A stretch of 64,000 bases of DNA from Streptomyces glomeratus. Its GTDB lineage: Bacteria > Actinomycetota > Actinomycetes > Streptomycetales > Streptomycetaceae. The notes beneath the pieces are model-generated. The model was not told the origin of the DNA. It was given only the letters and a program-made list of their open reading frames with translations, and made no database searches. The first letter of the stretch is position 1. Each line of letters starts with the position of its first letter. Positions 46,884 to 55,608 of this stretch are shown piece after piece. Position numbers and translations under genes: made by a program. The DNA lies in NCBI RefSeq assembly GCF_021462825.1, contig NZ_JAKEEB010000008.1, forward strand, positions 62,001-126,000, written 5' to 3'.

Positions 46884-47573
46884 GTGACCGCTCCGTTGAC
46901 TCCGCCTCCGCCGCCGCATGAACAGCCCCCGCACTCCCCGCACGACGGGTGGCAAGCCGTGTCCGTCCCGCCCGGCGCGGGTCCCGCTCCGCACGGCGCC
47001 ACGGCCGCCTTCGGCGCGGACGGACCCGGTGTGAAGACGGAGCTGCGGGAGGCCGCCGTGATCACGGTGGGCGTCGCGCTCGCCGGGCTGCTGCTCGGGG
47101 TGCTGTGGTCGTGGCTGGCGCCGCGTGTGCCGCTGGTGGGAGACGTGGTCGACAACGCCTGGGTGGTCTACCTCAAGGACACCGAGGGGGAGCAGGCCAT
47201 CGGGGTGGACGGGACGTTCACGCTGCTCGCGCTCGCGTTCGGGCTGCTCAGCGCACTGGTCGTCTTCCTGGTGCGCAAGCGGGGCGGGGTGCCGCTGGTC
47301 GTGGCGCTCGCCCTCGGCGGGCTGCTCGGCTCCCTGCTCGCGTGGCGGTTGGGCGTCTGGCTGGGGCCCACCGGGAACGTGCTCGCGCACGCCAAGGCCG
47401 TGGGCAAGGGCGTGACGTTCTCCGCGCCGCTGAAGCTCGGCGCGAAGGGGGCGCTGCTGACCTGGCCGGTGGCCGCGCTGGTGGTGCACCTCGGCCTGAC
47501 GGCGCTGTTCGGTCCCCGGGACCCGGACCCCTACGCGACGCCGTACGGCCCGCCCGCACCGCCGGCGGCGTAG
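46884..47573 (+). CDS. DUF2567-like integral membrane protein
   Basis: 229 aa. A Pro/His-rich cytoplasmic tail of about 50 residues is followed by four hydrophobic segments (AAVITVGVALAGLLLGVLWS, FTLLALAFGLLSALVVFLV, VPLVVALALGGLLGSLLAW and a last one near ALLTWPVAALVVHLGL). The pattern matches proteins annotated as DUF2567 in streptomycetes; function unknown. GTG 46884 is chosen; GTG 46878 is in frame. It is convergent with the small bL37-like gene, with a shared terminator between them. Confidence 0.78.
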   Translation: MTAPLTPPPPPHEQPPHSPHDGWQAVSVPPGAGPAPHGATAAFGADGPGVKTELREAAVITVGVALAGLLLGVLWSWLAPRVPLVGDVVDNAWVVYLKDTEGEQAIGVDGTFTLLALAFGLLSALVVFLVRKRGGVPLVVALALGGLLGSLLAWRLGVWLGPTGNVLAHAKAVGKGVTFSAPLKLGAKGALLTWPVAALVVHLGLTALFGPRDPDPYATPYGPPAPPAA

Positions 47574-47620
47574 GCCGTCCGCGGGGCGCGGCCGTGAGCC
47601 GTCGGAATGCCCCCCTCGGG

Positions 47621-47655
47621 GGCGCCGGAGCAGCCGTGTGAGGCTGCCCGGCGCC
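47621..47655. terminator. Bidirectional terminator between DUF2567-like gene and bL37-like gene
   Basis: GGCGCCGGAGCAGCC (47621-47635) pairs with GGCTGCCCGGCGCC (47642-47655), 14 bp with one bulged A. It lies 48 nt past the plus-strand stop and 15 nt past the minus-strand 24-aa gene stop, so it can serve both. Confidence 0.8.
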
Positions 47656-47669
47656 TGGTAGGGGCGTGG

Positions 47670-47744
47670 TCACGCCGGACGGTGGCCGTGATTAGCGTGA
47701 CCCTTCTTCATGCGCCATTTGCGCTTGCGTGTCCTCTTCGACAT
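47670..47744 (-). CDS. Probable 50S ribosomal protein bL37 (24 aa)
   Basis: A 24-codon gene encoding a very basic peptide that starts MSKRTRKRKWRMKKG and ends ANHGHRPA. Actinobacterial bL37, found in mycobacterial ribosome structures, has the same length, the same MxKRxRK start and an ANHGxRP ending, so the match is good despite the size. A -10-like TAGTAC (47756-47751) ends 6 nt before the ATG, suggesting a leaderless transcript, and a strong terminator follows 15 nt after the stop. It sits 39 nt past the ybaK-type gene on the same strand. Too short for usual gene finders. Confidence 0.75.
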   Translation of the reverse strand: MSKRTRKRKWRMKKGHANHGHRPA

Positions 47745-47750
47745 ATGTCC

Positions 47751-47756
47751 GTACTA
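47751..47756 (-). promoter_or_regulatory. -10 element of the bL37-like gene
   Basis: TAGTAC on the minus strand ends 6 nt before the ATG at 47744. No good Shine-Dalgarno is present. Confidence 0.45.
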
Positions 47757-47783
47757 GCCGAGGACGGGCTGTTCGTCGAGTGG

Positions 47784-48332
47784 TCAGGCCCGGCCGATGG
47801 GAGCCAGCGTCGCCTCCGTGAGCGCGGCCAGGTCGGTCGGGGACACCTCCACCTCCAGGCCGCGGCGCCCCGCCGAGACGCAGATCGTCGCGTGCGACGA
47901 CGCCGACGCGTCCAGGACCGTGCGCAGCTTCTTGCGCTGACCCAGGGGGGAGATGCCGCCGCGCACGTATCCCGTCGTGCGTTCCGCCAGCGCCGGGTCC
48001 GCCATCGCCGCCCGCTTGCCGCCCACCGCCGTCGCCAGCGCCTTCAGATCCAGGGAGCCCGCCACCGGGACCACTCCGACCACCAGCGCGCCGTCCACGT
48101 CGGCCACCAGTGTCTTGAAGACCCGGTCGGGGGAGACCCCCATCGCCTCGGCCGCCTCCTCGCCGAAGGAGGGGTGTGACGGGTCGTGGTCGTAGGAGTG
48201 GACCGTGAAGTCCACGCCCGCGGCCGTCAGCGCCACCGTCGCCGGAGTACCGCCCGCCCGTCGCCCACCCGCCCTGTTCGCATGCGCTTCGCGCGCCCCG
48301 CTTTCCTGCTGCTTCTTCGCCTTCTTCGCCAT
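47784..48332 (-). CDS. ybaK: YbaK/EbsC-type aminoacyl-tRNA deacylase
   Basis: Trans-editing enzyme that hydrolyses misacylated tRNA, Cys-tRNA-Pro in the E. coli YbaK case. The 182-aa protein has a Lys/Arg-rich N-terminal extension (MAKKAKKQQESGAREAHANR), then the deacylase fold with the key lysine in DRVFKTLVADVDG (Lys73), the GSLDLKALATAVG segment and GGISPLGQRKKL. ATG 48332. It lies 28 nt after the Lon-N-domain gene on the same strand. Confidence 0.93.
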   Translation of the reverse strand: MAKKAKKQQESGAREAHANRAGGRRAGGTPATVALTAAGVDFTVHSYDHDPSHPSFGEEAAEAMGVSPDRVFKTLVADVDGALVVGVVPVAGSLDLKALATAVGGKRAAMADPALAERTTGYVRGGISPLGQRKKLRTVLDASASSHATICVSAGRRGLEVEVSPTDLAALTEATLAPIGRA

Positions 48333-48360
48333 CCCGGCCTGTTCCTCGAAAAGTCGTACG

Positions 48361-49101
48361 TCAGTTCAGACTCGTCGGAGCCCGTGTGAGGTCCGACGCG
48401 GGCAAGGACGGCAGATTACGGATGATCGCGGTCTCCGCGCGCAGGAGTTTCAGCTCGTCCCGCAGGCGCGAGGCGGTGTCCGGGGCCTGGAGCAGCCGCT
48501 GTTTCGTCGGCGTGTCCAGCATCACCGCGGCCGCCACCAGGTAGGACACCACCGCCGGTTCGTCCGGCAGGTCCGCGCCCGTCGACAGGGATCTCTCCCG
48601 CGCTCCCGCGAGCCGCTTCTGGTACTGGCGGAACGCCCGCAGCACACCCTCGGCGAGGGCACCCGCCTCGTCGCCCGGTTCCTCGGGCAGCTCTTCCAGC
48701 TCGGCCGTCAGAAAGGGGCCCGACGCGTCCACCGAGAGCAGCCGGACCCGGGTCGTACCCGTCGCGAGCACCTCGAAGCCACCGTCGGCCCGCTCCCGGA
48801 TCGTCGCGGCGTCCGCGATGCAGCCCACCCCGTGGAACGCCTTGGCCGGGTCGGAGCCGAAGCCCGCGGCCGGTCCGCGCTCGGGCAGGGCCGTCGGGTC
48901 CGGCATGCCCGGCGCGCTCGGCGCCACCTCGTGGCCGTCGCGGATGGCGACGACCGCGAAACGGCGCGGTTCGTCCTCAGGAGTCTTCAGCAGGGTGTTC
49001 ATCAGGGCGCGATAGCGCTCCTCGAAGACGTTCAGCGGGAGCACGAGCCCCGGGAACAGCACCGAGTTCAGTGGGAAGAGCGGGAGCCGGACGGTGGTCA
49101 C
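48361..49101 (-). CDS. Lon N-terminal (LON substrate-binding) domain protein
   Basis: 246-aa protein that is only the LON domain (LPLFPLNSVLFPGLVLPLNVFEERY at the N-terminus, then a helical C-terminal part), without ATPase or protease domains. Stand-alone LON-domain proteins are common in actinomycetes; their role is not established and substrate recognition is assumed from Lon. ATG 49101. It lies 11 nt after the gene upstream and probably shares its transcript. Confidence 0.88.
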   Translation of the reverse strand: MTTVRLPLFPLNSVLFPGLVLPLNVFEERYRALMNTLLKTPEDEPRRFAVVAIRDGHEVAPSAPGMPDPTALPERGPAAGFGSDPAKAFHGVGCIADAATIRERADGGFEVLATGTTRVRLLSVDASGPFLTAELEELPEEPGDEAGALAEGVLRAFRQYQKRLAGARERSLSTGADLPDEPAVVSYLVAAAVMLDTPTKQRLLQAPDTASRLRDELKLLRAETAIIRNLPSLPASDLTRAPTSLN

Positions 49102-49112
49102 GACCGGAAAGC

Positions 49113-50162
49113 CTAATGGTCGTGGGCGGGAACGCGTCCGGCGAGTTCACTCCGTGGGAGAAACGGCCTCGCCGAAGGGACGGCTCTCGCCGCCGCCATC
49201 TGCCCGCGGACGTCGTCGCGCAGCTCCAGGAAGCGGCCCAGTGGATCGCCGGAGGCCCGGTCCCAGGGGAACGAGGTGGCGTACGGCCCGATGAGGCGCA
49301 GTTGCGTCCATGCGTCCTGCCGGCGCTCCAGTGCGACCAGGACGTAGGTGAGCAGGTTGCGGACCTCCGCGGGCCGCGGATCGGCGGGCGTGTACCGCGA
49401 CGACAGGGCGATCGCCCGGTCCGCCGCCGCGTCCAGCCGGTCGCGGGACACCACCGCTCCGCCGCCGTCCGTGAGATACGCGTAGGCGGCGCGCAGGGGC
49501 AGCGTCTGCACCAGGGAGCCGGGCGGCGCGTCCTGCGCGGCGGTCTCCGCCAAGTCGAAGCACTCGCCGTGCGAGCCGTGCCAGACCGCCGACAGATAGG
49601 CGAGGGCCGCGACATGGCAGCCGTAGTGGTGCGGGGAGCGGCGCACCGCCTCGCCCCACAGCCGTTCGAACTCGGTGTGGTCCGGGTCGACGCCGCGCGC
49701 GTGGTCGAGCGCCACCCGCCAGGGCACCGGGTCCCGGGGATCGCCTTCGGCGGCCGCCCTGATCAACGGGCCTGCCTCGCGCAGCACTTCGACGCGGGCC
49801 GGTGACTGCCAGCCGCGGGCCACCGCCAGCTCCGCCTTGACCAGCAGTGCGTCCGGGTCGTCCGGGGCGGTGGCGCACCAGTGCGCGAACCACTCACCGC
49901 GGGAGCGCGCGAAGGTGGCGAGCAGCGTCACATACCGGTCGCGGTCCTCCCACTCACCGGCCTTGCGGGTGGCCGCGAGCAGCTCGGCCGCCGGACGGTG
50001 ATCGCCGAGCCCCGCCGCCACCAGGGCGGGGGCCAGGCGCTCGTCGGGCGCGTCGAGCAGGACCTCGCCGTCCGGGGGCAGCCCGTCGGAGAGGCGGGGG
50101 GACGTACATGCCATCCGGGCCCTACGGATGAACGCGTGCAGCAGTGCCATGGTGTCGACCAT
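49113..50162 (-). CDS. Hypothetical protein with helical-repeat character
   Basis: 349 aa, soluble, Ala/Arg-rich, with repeated helical pairs (for example DALLVKAELAVARGWQSPAR and VLVALERRQDAWTQLRLIG) that look like degenerate TPR units. I do not recognise a family with confidence. ATG 50162 gives VDTMALLHAF at the start; ATG 50150 is in frame. No clear ribosome site. It lies 160 bp downstream of the membrane-protein gene and 11 bp before the LON-domain gene on the same strand, suggesting one transcript. Confidence 0.7.
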   Translation of the reverse strand: MVDTMALLHAFIRRARMACTSPRLSDGLPPDGEVLLDAPDERLAPALVAAGLGDHRPAAELLAATRKAGEWEDRDRYVTLLATFARSRGEWFAHWCATAPDDPDALLVKAELAVARGWQSPARVEVLREAGPLIRAAAEGDPRDPVPWRVALDHARGVDPDHTEFERLWGEAVRRSPHHYGCHVAALAYLSAVWHGSHGECFDLAETAAQDAPPGSLVQTLPLRAAYAYLTDGGGAVVSRDRLDAAADRAIALSSRYTPADPRPAEVRNLLTYVLVALERRQDAWTQLRLIGPYATSFPWDRASGDPLGRFLELRDDVRGQMAAARAVPSARPFLPRSELAGRVPAHDH

Positions 50163-50323
50163 TGAAAAGGCGCAGGTCGGGGCCGCGCCAGCACGAATGG
50201 GTAACCCGGTTTCAGTTGTACTCCCAACGGTCAAGAGTAGGCAAAGGGTTACTGTTTCGTCGTTGTTGAGGGCCTCCGCAGGGCTGTGGGGCCGCGGGGC
50301 CGGTCCCGCCACGGCGTACGCGC

Positions 50324-51904
50324 TCAGCTGCGCCGCAGCAACCGGGTCGCCCCCGCCGCGACCGTCGTCGCCAGGATCCAGCCGAGCAGGATGACCACCG
50401 CCGACAGCCACTGCCACGGCCCGCTCAGCTGCCACTGGCCCGCCTGGCCGAGGTCGATGACCGGCAGCAGCAGGTCCAGGGCGAACAGGGAGGGGTTCCA
50501 CGCCGGATGCCCGTCCTTGTTGACCGGCGGATGGCTCGCGTGCGCGAAGGCGAGCGAGGTCGCCGCCCAGAGCACCGCCATCCACACCGCCGCACGGCCG
50601 GGGCGGTAGCCGTAGGCGACCGTCCAGTCCTGTGCGTACCCCCACAGCTTGGCTGCGAGCGGCAGTGTCTCGCGGCGCCGCCGCTGCTTCGCGAGCAGCA
50701 CCTCACGCGCGTCCTCGTCCTCCCCGGAGTTGCGCAGTACGGCCGCGAGCCGCTCGTAGGGCTCGGGGTTGTACTCGGCGGTGGCCGCCGCCACCCACTC
50801 CAGGCGCCGCGCGAGCGGGAAGGCGTCCTGCGGGACGAGGTTCTCGTAGGCGAAGCCGCCCATGTGCAGGTTGCCCGGCCCCGGCCAGCTGGTCCACCGG
50901 TCGACCAGGTTCACGATCCGCGCCCCCGACAGGACCACCTTGCCGCGCTCGGGCCGCTCGCCCAGGAAACGGAGCTCGGGCGTCTGCAGCCGGAGCAGTG
51001 ACAGCTCCTGGTCGTCGTCGAGGGCGAACCGTGCCCGGTCCAGGTCGACCGCGTCCCCGAACCGCCCGTCGTCCAGCCGGACCCCGCCCCGGCACTCGAA
51101 CGGCTGCACCCGCGTGCCGCGCGCGGGCGTCGTACCGCTGGTCAGCAGCGGATTGCCGACACCCGCGGGGGTCAGATACAGCGTCCGCTCCACCGTCAGC
51201 TGCGGGGCGTTCAGCGCCAGCCGGGTGTACGGGTTGGCCAGCCGGGCGCCGCGCAGGCTCAGCGAGACGCCGACCGTGGCGCTGCGCAGGCTCAGCTCGC
51301 CGTGCGACTCCAGCATCTCGGCCTGGAGGTCCTGTCCGACGTTCAGCCCGTCCGCGGTGATCGAGCGGCCGCGCCGGTCCCGGTAGACGACGGCCTGGTT
51401 GAGCAGCAGGTCGGTGCCGATGTGTGCGTCGGTGAGCCGGACACCGCCCTGGAAGCGGCAGCGCGGCAGATGCAGATCGCCCTCCGTGTGCACCCGCGCC
51501 GCCTCCAGGCGCGGCACCGAGCAGTCCACCAGCCGCAGGGTCGTGAAGTGGGCCTCGGGCAGCAGGACCTCCTTCTCGAACCGGCAGCCGTTCAGCTCCA
51601 CGAAGGGGACGATCGTGCCGCCCGCCAGGTCCAGCGTGTCGAGGATCTGCACACCGGTCAGCTTGAGCGCGGACACGCGCCCCGCCAGCGCGGGCGGGCC
51701 GTCCAGCAGCAGCCAGGCCACGATGCGCGCCCGCACACTGCGCTCGGGCCCCCAGGGGTGGCCGCCGTGCGGATCGTCCACGACGGCGTCCCCGCCGCGC
51801 AGGTCGTACACGCTGCCGTTGCGGAAGGCCTGCCACATGCCCGCCTCCGTGGCGGTCAGGTCGTCCGGCAGGTCCCCGGCGCGGACGCCGGCACCCTCGT
51901 TCAC
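50324..51904 (-). CDS. Membrane protein with pentapeptide-like repeat region
   Basis: 526 aa. The middle third shows regular beta-helix-like repeats of the kind LDLAGGTIVPFVELNGCRF, LRLVDCSVPRLEAARV, VRLTDAHIGTDLLLNQAV, resembling relaxed pentapeptide repeats. The C-terminus has three hydrophobic segments (AVWMAVLWAATSLAF, LFALDLLLPVIDLG, AVVILLGWILATTVAAG). Similar proteins in streptomycetes are often labelled oxidoreductase, for which I see no cofactor motif. ATG 51904. Function unknown. Confidence 0.75.
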   Translation of the reverse strand: MNEGAGVRAGDLPDDLTATEAGMWQAFRNGSVYDLRGGDAVVDDPHGGHPWGPERSVRARIVAWLLLDGPPALAGRVSALKLTGVQILDTLDLAGGTIVPFVELNGCRFEKEVLLPEAHFTTLRLVDCSVPRLEAARVHTEGDLHLPRCRFQGGVRLTDAHIGTDLLLNQAVVYRDRRGRSITADGLNVGQDLQAEMLESHGELSLRSATVGVSLSLRGARLANPYTRLALNAPQLTVERTLYLTPAGVGNPLLTSGTTPARGTRVQPFECRGGVRLDDGRFGDAVDLDRARFALDDDQELSLLRLQTPELRFLGERPERGKVVLSGARIVNLVDRWTSWPGPGNLHMGGFAYENLVPQDAFPLARRLEWVAAATAEYNPEPYERLAAVLRNSGEDEDAREVLLAKQRRRRETLPLAAKLWGYAQDWTVAYGYRPGRAAVWMAVLWAATSLAFAHASHPPVNKDGHPAWNPSLFALDLLLPVIDLGQAGQWQLSGPWQWLSAVVILLGWILATTVAAGATRLLRRS

Positions 51905-52270
51905 GGTGCTCCCTCCCTCCCCGGCTACTCGTGAGTTTCGTACGACCGTTCATGCCCGTTGTGTGAGGGGCCGAACGCTAGCGGTGAAGGTGATCTTCCG
52001 GGTGCCGTATCAGCCATCGGATCCGGCCACCGCCGGGGGGCCTCGGCGGCCCCCAAACCACCCGATCCGGCCATCACCCACTCGGCGAGCGATGCACCGC
52101 CGGGCCGGGCGAGAGAAGCCCCGGCGCACCGTGCCGGCCCTCATCGCCGCGCCGACACGCCGACGTCCCGGGGCCTCGACACGTGCCTGAGCCGCCCGGC
52201 CCCGGGGCATCGGTGCCCCCGCGCCGAGCCGCCCGCCGTGGTCGCCCCGGGCGGCCTGCGGTGCCTCACT

Positions 52271-52310
52271 CCTCCGCCGCACGGAACCGGCCTCCTCCGC
52301 CGCACGGAAC
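52271..52310 (+). repeat. Direct repeat upstream of hisD
   Basis: CCTCCGCCGCACGGAAC occurs at 52271-52287 and again at 52294-52310, 23 bp apart (about two helical turns). Confidence 0.9.
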
Positions 52311-52359
52311 TGGTCCCTCCATACGGCCGCCACGGATTCCGTCCACCCGCGCACGCTCT

Positions 52360-52376
52360 GTATCAGCCACTGATAC
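52360..52376. promoter_or_regulatory. Palindrome upstream of the his operon, candidate operator
   Basis: GTATCAG-CCA-CTGATAC, a perfect 7-bp inverted repeat with a 3-nt spacer, lies just upstream of where the -35 element of hisD would be (-10-like GAGAAT at 52405-52410). The position suits a repressor or activator site. No known regulator is assigned. Confidence 0.45.
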
Positions 52377-52404
52377 GGCCGTCCGGCGCCTGGGTGCCGT
52401 CTGA

Positions 52405-52410
52405 GAGAAT
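52405..52410 (+). promoter_or_regulatory. -10-like element of hisD
   Basis: GAGAAT ends 7 nt before GTG 52418 with no Shine-Dalgarno, suggesting a leaderless his operon transcript. Confidence 0.5.
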
Positions 52411-52417
52411 TGGCCCT

Positions 52418-53743
52418 GTGATCTCCCGAATCGATCTGCGCGGCGACGCCCTCCCCCAGGGACCCGCCCTGCGTGACCTGCTGCCCCGAGCCGACTTCGA
52501 CGTTCAGGCCGCCCTGGAGAAGGTGCGTCCGATCTGCGAAGCCGTGCATCATCGCGGCGACGCGGCTCTGATCGACTTCGCCGAGAAGTTCGACGGCGTG
52601 CGGCTGGAGTCGGTGCGGGTGCCGGCCGGGGCCCTCGAGGAGGCCCTGGAGCGGCTCGACCCGGCCGTGCGCGCGGCCCTGGAGGAGTCCATCCGCCGCG
52701 CCCGTCTGGTCCACCGCGCACAGCGCCGTACCACGCACACCACCCGGGTCGTCCCCGGCGGCTCGGTCACCGAGAAGTGGGTGCCGGTGGAGCGTGTCGG
52801 GCTGTACGCGCCCGGCGGCCGTTCCGTCTACCCCTCGTCCGTGATCATGAACGTGGTGCCCGCCCAGGAGGCCGGGGTCGAGTCCATCGCCCTCGCGTCC
52901 CCCGCGCAGGCGGACTTCGGAGGTCTGCCGCACCCGACGATCCTCGCCGCCTGCGCCCTGCTCGGCGTCGACGAGGTGTACGCGGCCGGCGGCGCGACCG
53001 CCGTCGCGATGTTCGCGCACGGCACCGAGTCCTGCCCGCCCGCGAACATGGTCACCGGCCCCGGCAACATCTGGGTCGCCGCCGCCAAGCGCTACTTCAC
53101 CGGCAAGATCGGCATCGACACCGAGGCCGGCCCCACCGAGATCGCGATCCTCGCGGACGACACCGCCGACCCGGTGCACGTGGCCGCCGACCTGATCAGC
53201 CAGGCAGAGCACGACCCGCTGGCGGCCGCGGTCCTGGTCACCGACTCGGTGGAGCTCGCCGACGCCGTGGAGAAGGAGCTCCAGCCGCAGGTCGAGGCCA
53301 CCAGGCACATCGAGGACCGGATCCGTCCGGCGCTCGCGGGCAAGCAGTCCGCGATCGTGCTCGTCGACGGCGTCGACGAGGGCCTGAGGGTGGTCGACGC
53401 GTACGGCGCCGAGCACCTGGAGATCCAGACGGCCGACGCCGCCGCGGTCGCCGACCGGGTGCGCAACGCGGGTGCGATCTTCGTCGGTCCCTGGGCGCCG
53501 GTCTCCCTGGGCGACTACGCGGCCGGCTCCAACCACGTGCTCCCGACCGGCGGCTGTGCCTGCCACTCCTCGGGCCTGTCCGTCCAGTCCTTCCTGCGCG
53601 GCATCCATGTCGTCGACTACACGAAGGACGCGCTGGCCGAGGTCGCGCACCATGTGGTGACGCTGGCGGAGGCGGAGGACCTGCCCGCGCACGGCGCGGC
53701 GATCAAGGCGAGGTTCGGCTGGAAGGTGCCTGAGAGCAAGTGA
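52418..53743 (+). CDS. hisD: Histidinol dehydrogenase
   Basis: Zinc enzyme catalysing the last two oxidations of histidine synthesis, histidinol to histidine, with NAD+. The family segments [47 protein letters not shown] and the zinc-site stretch SQAEHDP are all intact. Length 441 aa. GTG 52418 is preceded by a -10-like hexamer, not a ribosome site; the frame is open upstream to 51959 but that part is not protein-like. Its stop overlaps hisC by 4 nt. First gene of the his cluster. Confidence 0.97.
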   Translation: MISRIDLRGDALPQGPALRDLLPRADFDVQAALEKVRPICEAVHHRGDAALIDFAEKFDGVRLESVRVPAGALEEALERLDPAVRAALEESIRRARLVHRAQRRTTHTTRVVPGGSVTEKWVPVERVGLYAPGGRSVYPSSVIMNVVPAQEAGVESIALASPAQADFGGLPHPTILAACALLGVDEVYAAGGATAVAMFAHGTESCPPANMVTGPGNIWVAAAKRYFTGKIGIDTEAGPTEIAILADDTADPVHVAADLISQAEHDPLAAAVLVTDSVELADAVEKELQPQVEATRHIEDRIRPALAGKQSAIVLVDGVDEGLRVVDAYGAEHLEIQTADAAAVADRVRNAGAIFVGPWAPVSLGDYAAGSNHVLPTGGCACHSSGLSVQSFLRGIHVVDYTKDALAEVAHHVVTLAEAEDLPAHGAAIKARFGWKVPESK

Positions 53744-54849
53744 GCTTCGGAATCGACGATCTTCCCGTACGGGACGAGCTGCGCGGCAAGTCCCCCTATG
53801 GGGCGCCCCAGCTGGACGTGCCCGTACGGCTGAACACCAACGAGAACCCCTACCCGCTGCCCGAGCCGCTGGTCGAACGGATCGCCGAGCGCGTGCGCGA
53901 GGCCGCCCGGAACCTCAACCGCTACCCGGACCGTGACGCGGTCGAGTTGCGCACCAGGCTCGCCGAGTACCTGACGAAGACCGGCGGGCACCGGGTCGGC
54001 GTCGAGAACGTCTGGGCGGCCAACGGCTCCAACGAGATCATCCAGCAGCTGCTCCAGACCTTCGGCGGCCCCGGCCGCACGGCGATCGGCTTCGAGCCGT
54101 CGTACTCGATGCACGCGCTGATCGCGCGCGGCACGGGCACCGGCTGGATCTCGGGCCCGCGGGGCGAGGACTTCACCATCGACGTCGGCGCCGCCGAGCA
54201 GGCGATCGCCGAGCACCGGCCCGACGTCGTCTTCGTCACGACCCCGAACAATCCCACGGGCAACGCGGTCCCGGCACAGACGGTCCTCGCCCTGTACGAG
54301 GCCGCGCAGGCCGCGCGTCCGTCCATGGTCGTCGTGGACGAGGCGTACATCGAGTTCAGCCACGGCGACTCGCTGCTGCCCCTCCTGGAAGGTCGGCCGA
54401 ATCTCGTCGTCTCGCGGACGATGTCCAAGGCGTTCGGGGCCGCCGGCCTCCGCCTCGGCTATCTCGCCGCGCACCCGGCGGTCGTGGACGCCGTCCAGCT
54501 CGTCCGGCTGCCCTATCACCTCTCCGCGGTCACCCAGGCCACCGCCCTGGCCGCCCTGGAGCACACGGACACGCTGCTGAAGTACGTCGAGCAGCTGAAG
54601 TCCGAGCGGGACCGGCTGGTCGCCGAGCTGACCGCGATCGGCTACGACGTCACCACGTCCGACGCGAACTTCGTCCAGTTCGGGCGCTTCGAGGACGCCC
54701 ACGCCACCTGGCGGAAGATCCTCGACCGGGGCGTCCTGGTCCGCGACAACGGCGTACCGGGATGGCTGCGGGTCACCGCCGGAACCCCGGACGAGAACGA
54801 CGCGTTCCTCGACGCGGTACGTGAACTGAAGAAGGAGCAGAGCGCATGA
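53740..54849 (+). CDS. hisC: Histidinol-phosphate aminotransferase
   Basis: PLP-dependent class I/II aminotransferase converting imidazole acetol phosphate to histidinol phosphate. Substrate segment [17 protein letters not shown] contacts NGSNEIIQQ and [17 protein letters not shown], and the PLP lysine Lys230 in [17 protein letters not shown]. Length 369 aa. GTG 53740 overlaps the hisD stop; the end overlaps hisB ATG in ATGA. Confidence 0.97.
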   Translation: MSFGIDDLPVRDELRGKSPYGAPQLDVPVRLNTNENPYPLPEPLVERIAERVREAARNLNRYPDRDAVELRTRLAEYLTKTGGHRVGVENVWAANGSNEIIQQLLQTFGGPGRTAIGFEPSYSMHALIARGTGTGWISGPRGEDFTIDVGAAEQAIAEHRPDVVFVTTPNNPTGNAVPAQTVLALYEAAQAARPSMVVVDEAYIEFSHGDSLLPLLEGRPNLVVSRTMSKAFGAAGLRLGYLAAHPAVVDAVQLVRLPYHLSAVTQATALAALEHTDTLLKYVEQLKSERDRLVAELTAIGYDVTTSDANFVQFGRFEDAHATWRKILDRGVLVRDNGVPGWLRVTAGTPDENDAFLDAVRELKKEQSA

Positions 54850-55439
54850 ACCGCGTTGGGCGCGTGGAGCGCACCACCAAGGAGACCTCGGTCCTCGTCG
54901 AGATCGACCTCGACGGCACCGGGAAGACCGACATCGCGACCGGCGTCGGCTTCTACGACCACATGCTCGACCAGCTCGGCCGGCACGGTCTGTTCGACCT
55001 GACCGTCAAGACCGACGGCGATCTGCACATCGACTCCCACCACACCATCGAGGACACCGCCCTCGCGCTCGGCGCCGCCTTCAAGCAGGCGCTCGGCGAC
55101 AAGGTGGGGATCTACCGCTTCGGCAACTGCACGGTCCCGCTGGACGAGTCCCTCGCCCAGGTCACCGTCGACCTCTCCGGCCGCCCGTACCTCGTGCACA
55201 CCGAGCCCGAGAACATGGCGCCGATGATCGGCGAGTACGACACCACGATGACCCGCCACATCCTGGAGTCCTTCGTCGCCCAGGCCCAGATCGCGCTGCA
55301 TGTGCACGTGCCCTACGGGCGCAACGCCCACCACATCGTGGAGTGCCAGTTCAAGGCGCTGGCCCGGGCCCTGCGCTACGCGAGCGAGCGAGACCCGCGC
55401 GCGGCCGGCATCCTCCCGTCCACGAAGGGTGCGCTGTAA
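54846..55439 (+). CDS. hisB: Imidazoleglycerol-phosphate dehydratase
   Basis: Manganese-dependent dehydratase, sixth step of histidine synthesis. Metal-binding histidine motifs [14 protein letters not shown] and [20 protein letters not shown] are intact. Length 197 aa, so it is the single-function enzyme, without the histidinol phosphatase domain of E. coli HisB; the phosphatase must be encoded elsewhere. ATG 54846 overlaps hisC by 4 nt. Confidence 0.97.
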   Translation: MNRVGRVERTTKETSVLVEIDLDGTGKTDIATGVGFYDHMLDQLGRHGLFDLTVKTDGDLHIDSHHTIEDTALALGAAFKQALGDKVGIYRFGNCTVPLDESLAQVTVDLSGRPYLVHTEPENMAPMIGEYDTTMTRHILESFVAQAQIALHVHVPYGRNAHHIVECQFKALARALRYASERDPRAAGILPSTKGAL

Positions 55440-55443
55440 AGCC

Positions 55444-55608
55444 ATGAACGGCACCTCGACCGTCCTCATCGTCGTCGGGCTCTTCCTCCTCGGCGGGATC
55501 ATCTCCTTCGTCAAGCAGAAGATGCCCAAGAGCCTCATCGTGCTGCTGTCCCTCGGCGCCGCGATGTGTCTGGTGGCGGGCGTCATGCGACTGGGGGTGT
55601 GGAGTTGA
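55444..55608 (+). CDS. 54-aa membrane protein within the his operon
   Basis: Short protein with two hydrophobic segments ([18 protein letters not shown] and [18 protein letters not shown]) joined by KQKMPKS. ATG 55444 lies 4 nt after hisB and the stop overlaps the next start in TTGA, so it is embedded in the operon. Its tight coupling on both sides suggests it is a real gene. Function unknown; I know of no described role in histidine synthesis. Confidence 0.85.
   Translation: MNGTSTVLIVVGLFLLGGIISFVKQKMPKSLIVLLSLGAAMCLVAGVMRLGVWS

Larger units (their letters stand above)
51905..52417. other. 513-bp region upstream of hisD
   Basis: Divergent promoter region between the pentapeptide-like membrane gene and the his operon. 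It contains a GGGGGCC/GGCCCCC hairpin (52036-52054), two direct copies of CCTCCGCCGCACGGAAC (52271-52287 and 52294-52310), the palindrome at 52360-52376 and a -10-like GAGAAT. GTATCAGCCA occurs twice (near 52008 and at 52360). I see no credible small gene. Confidence 0.65.
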
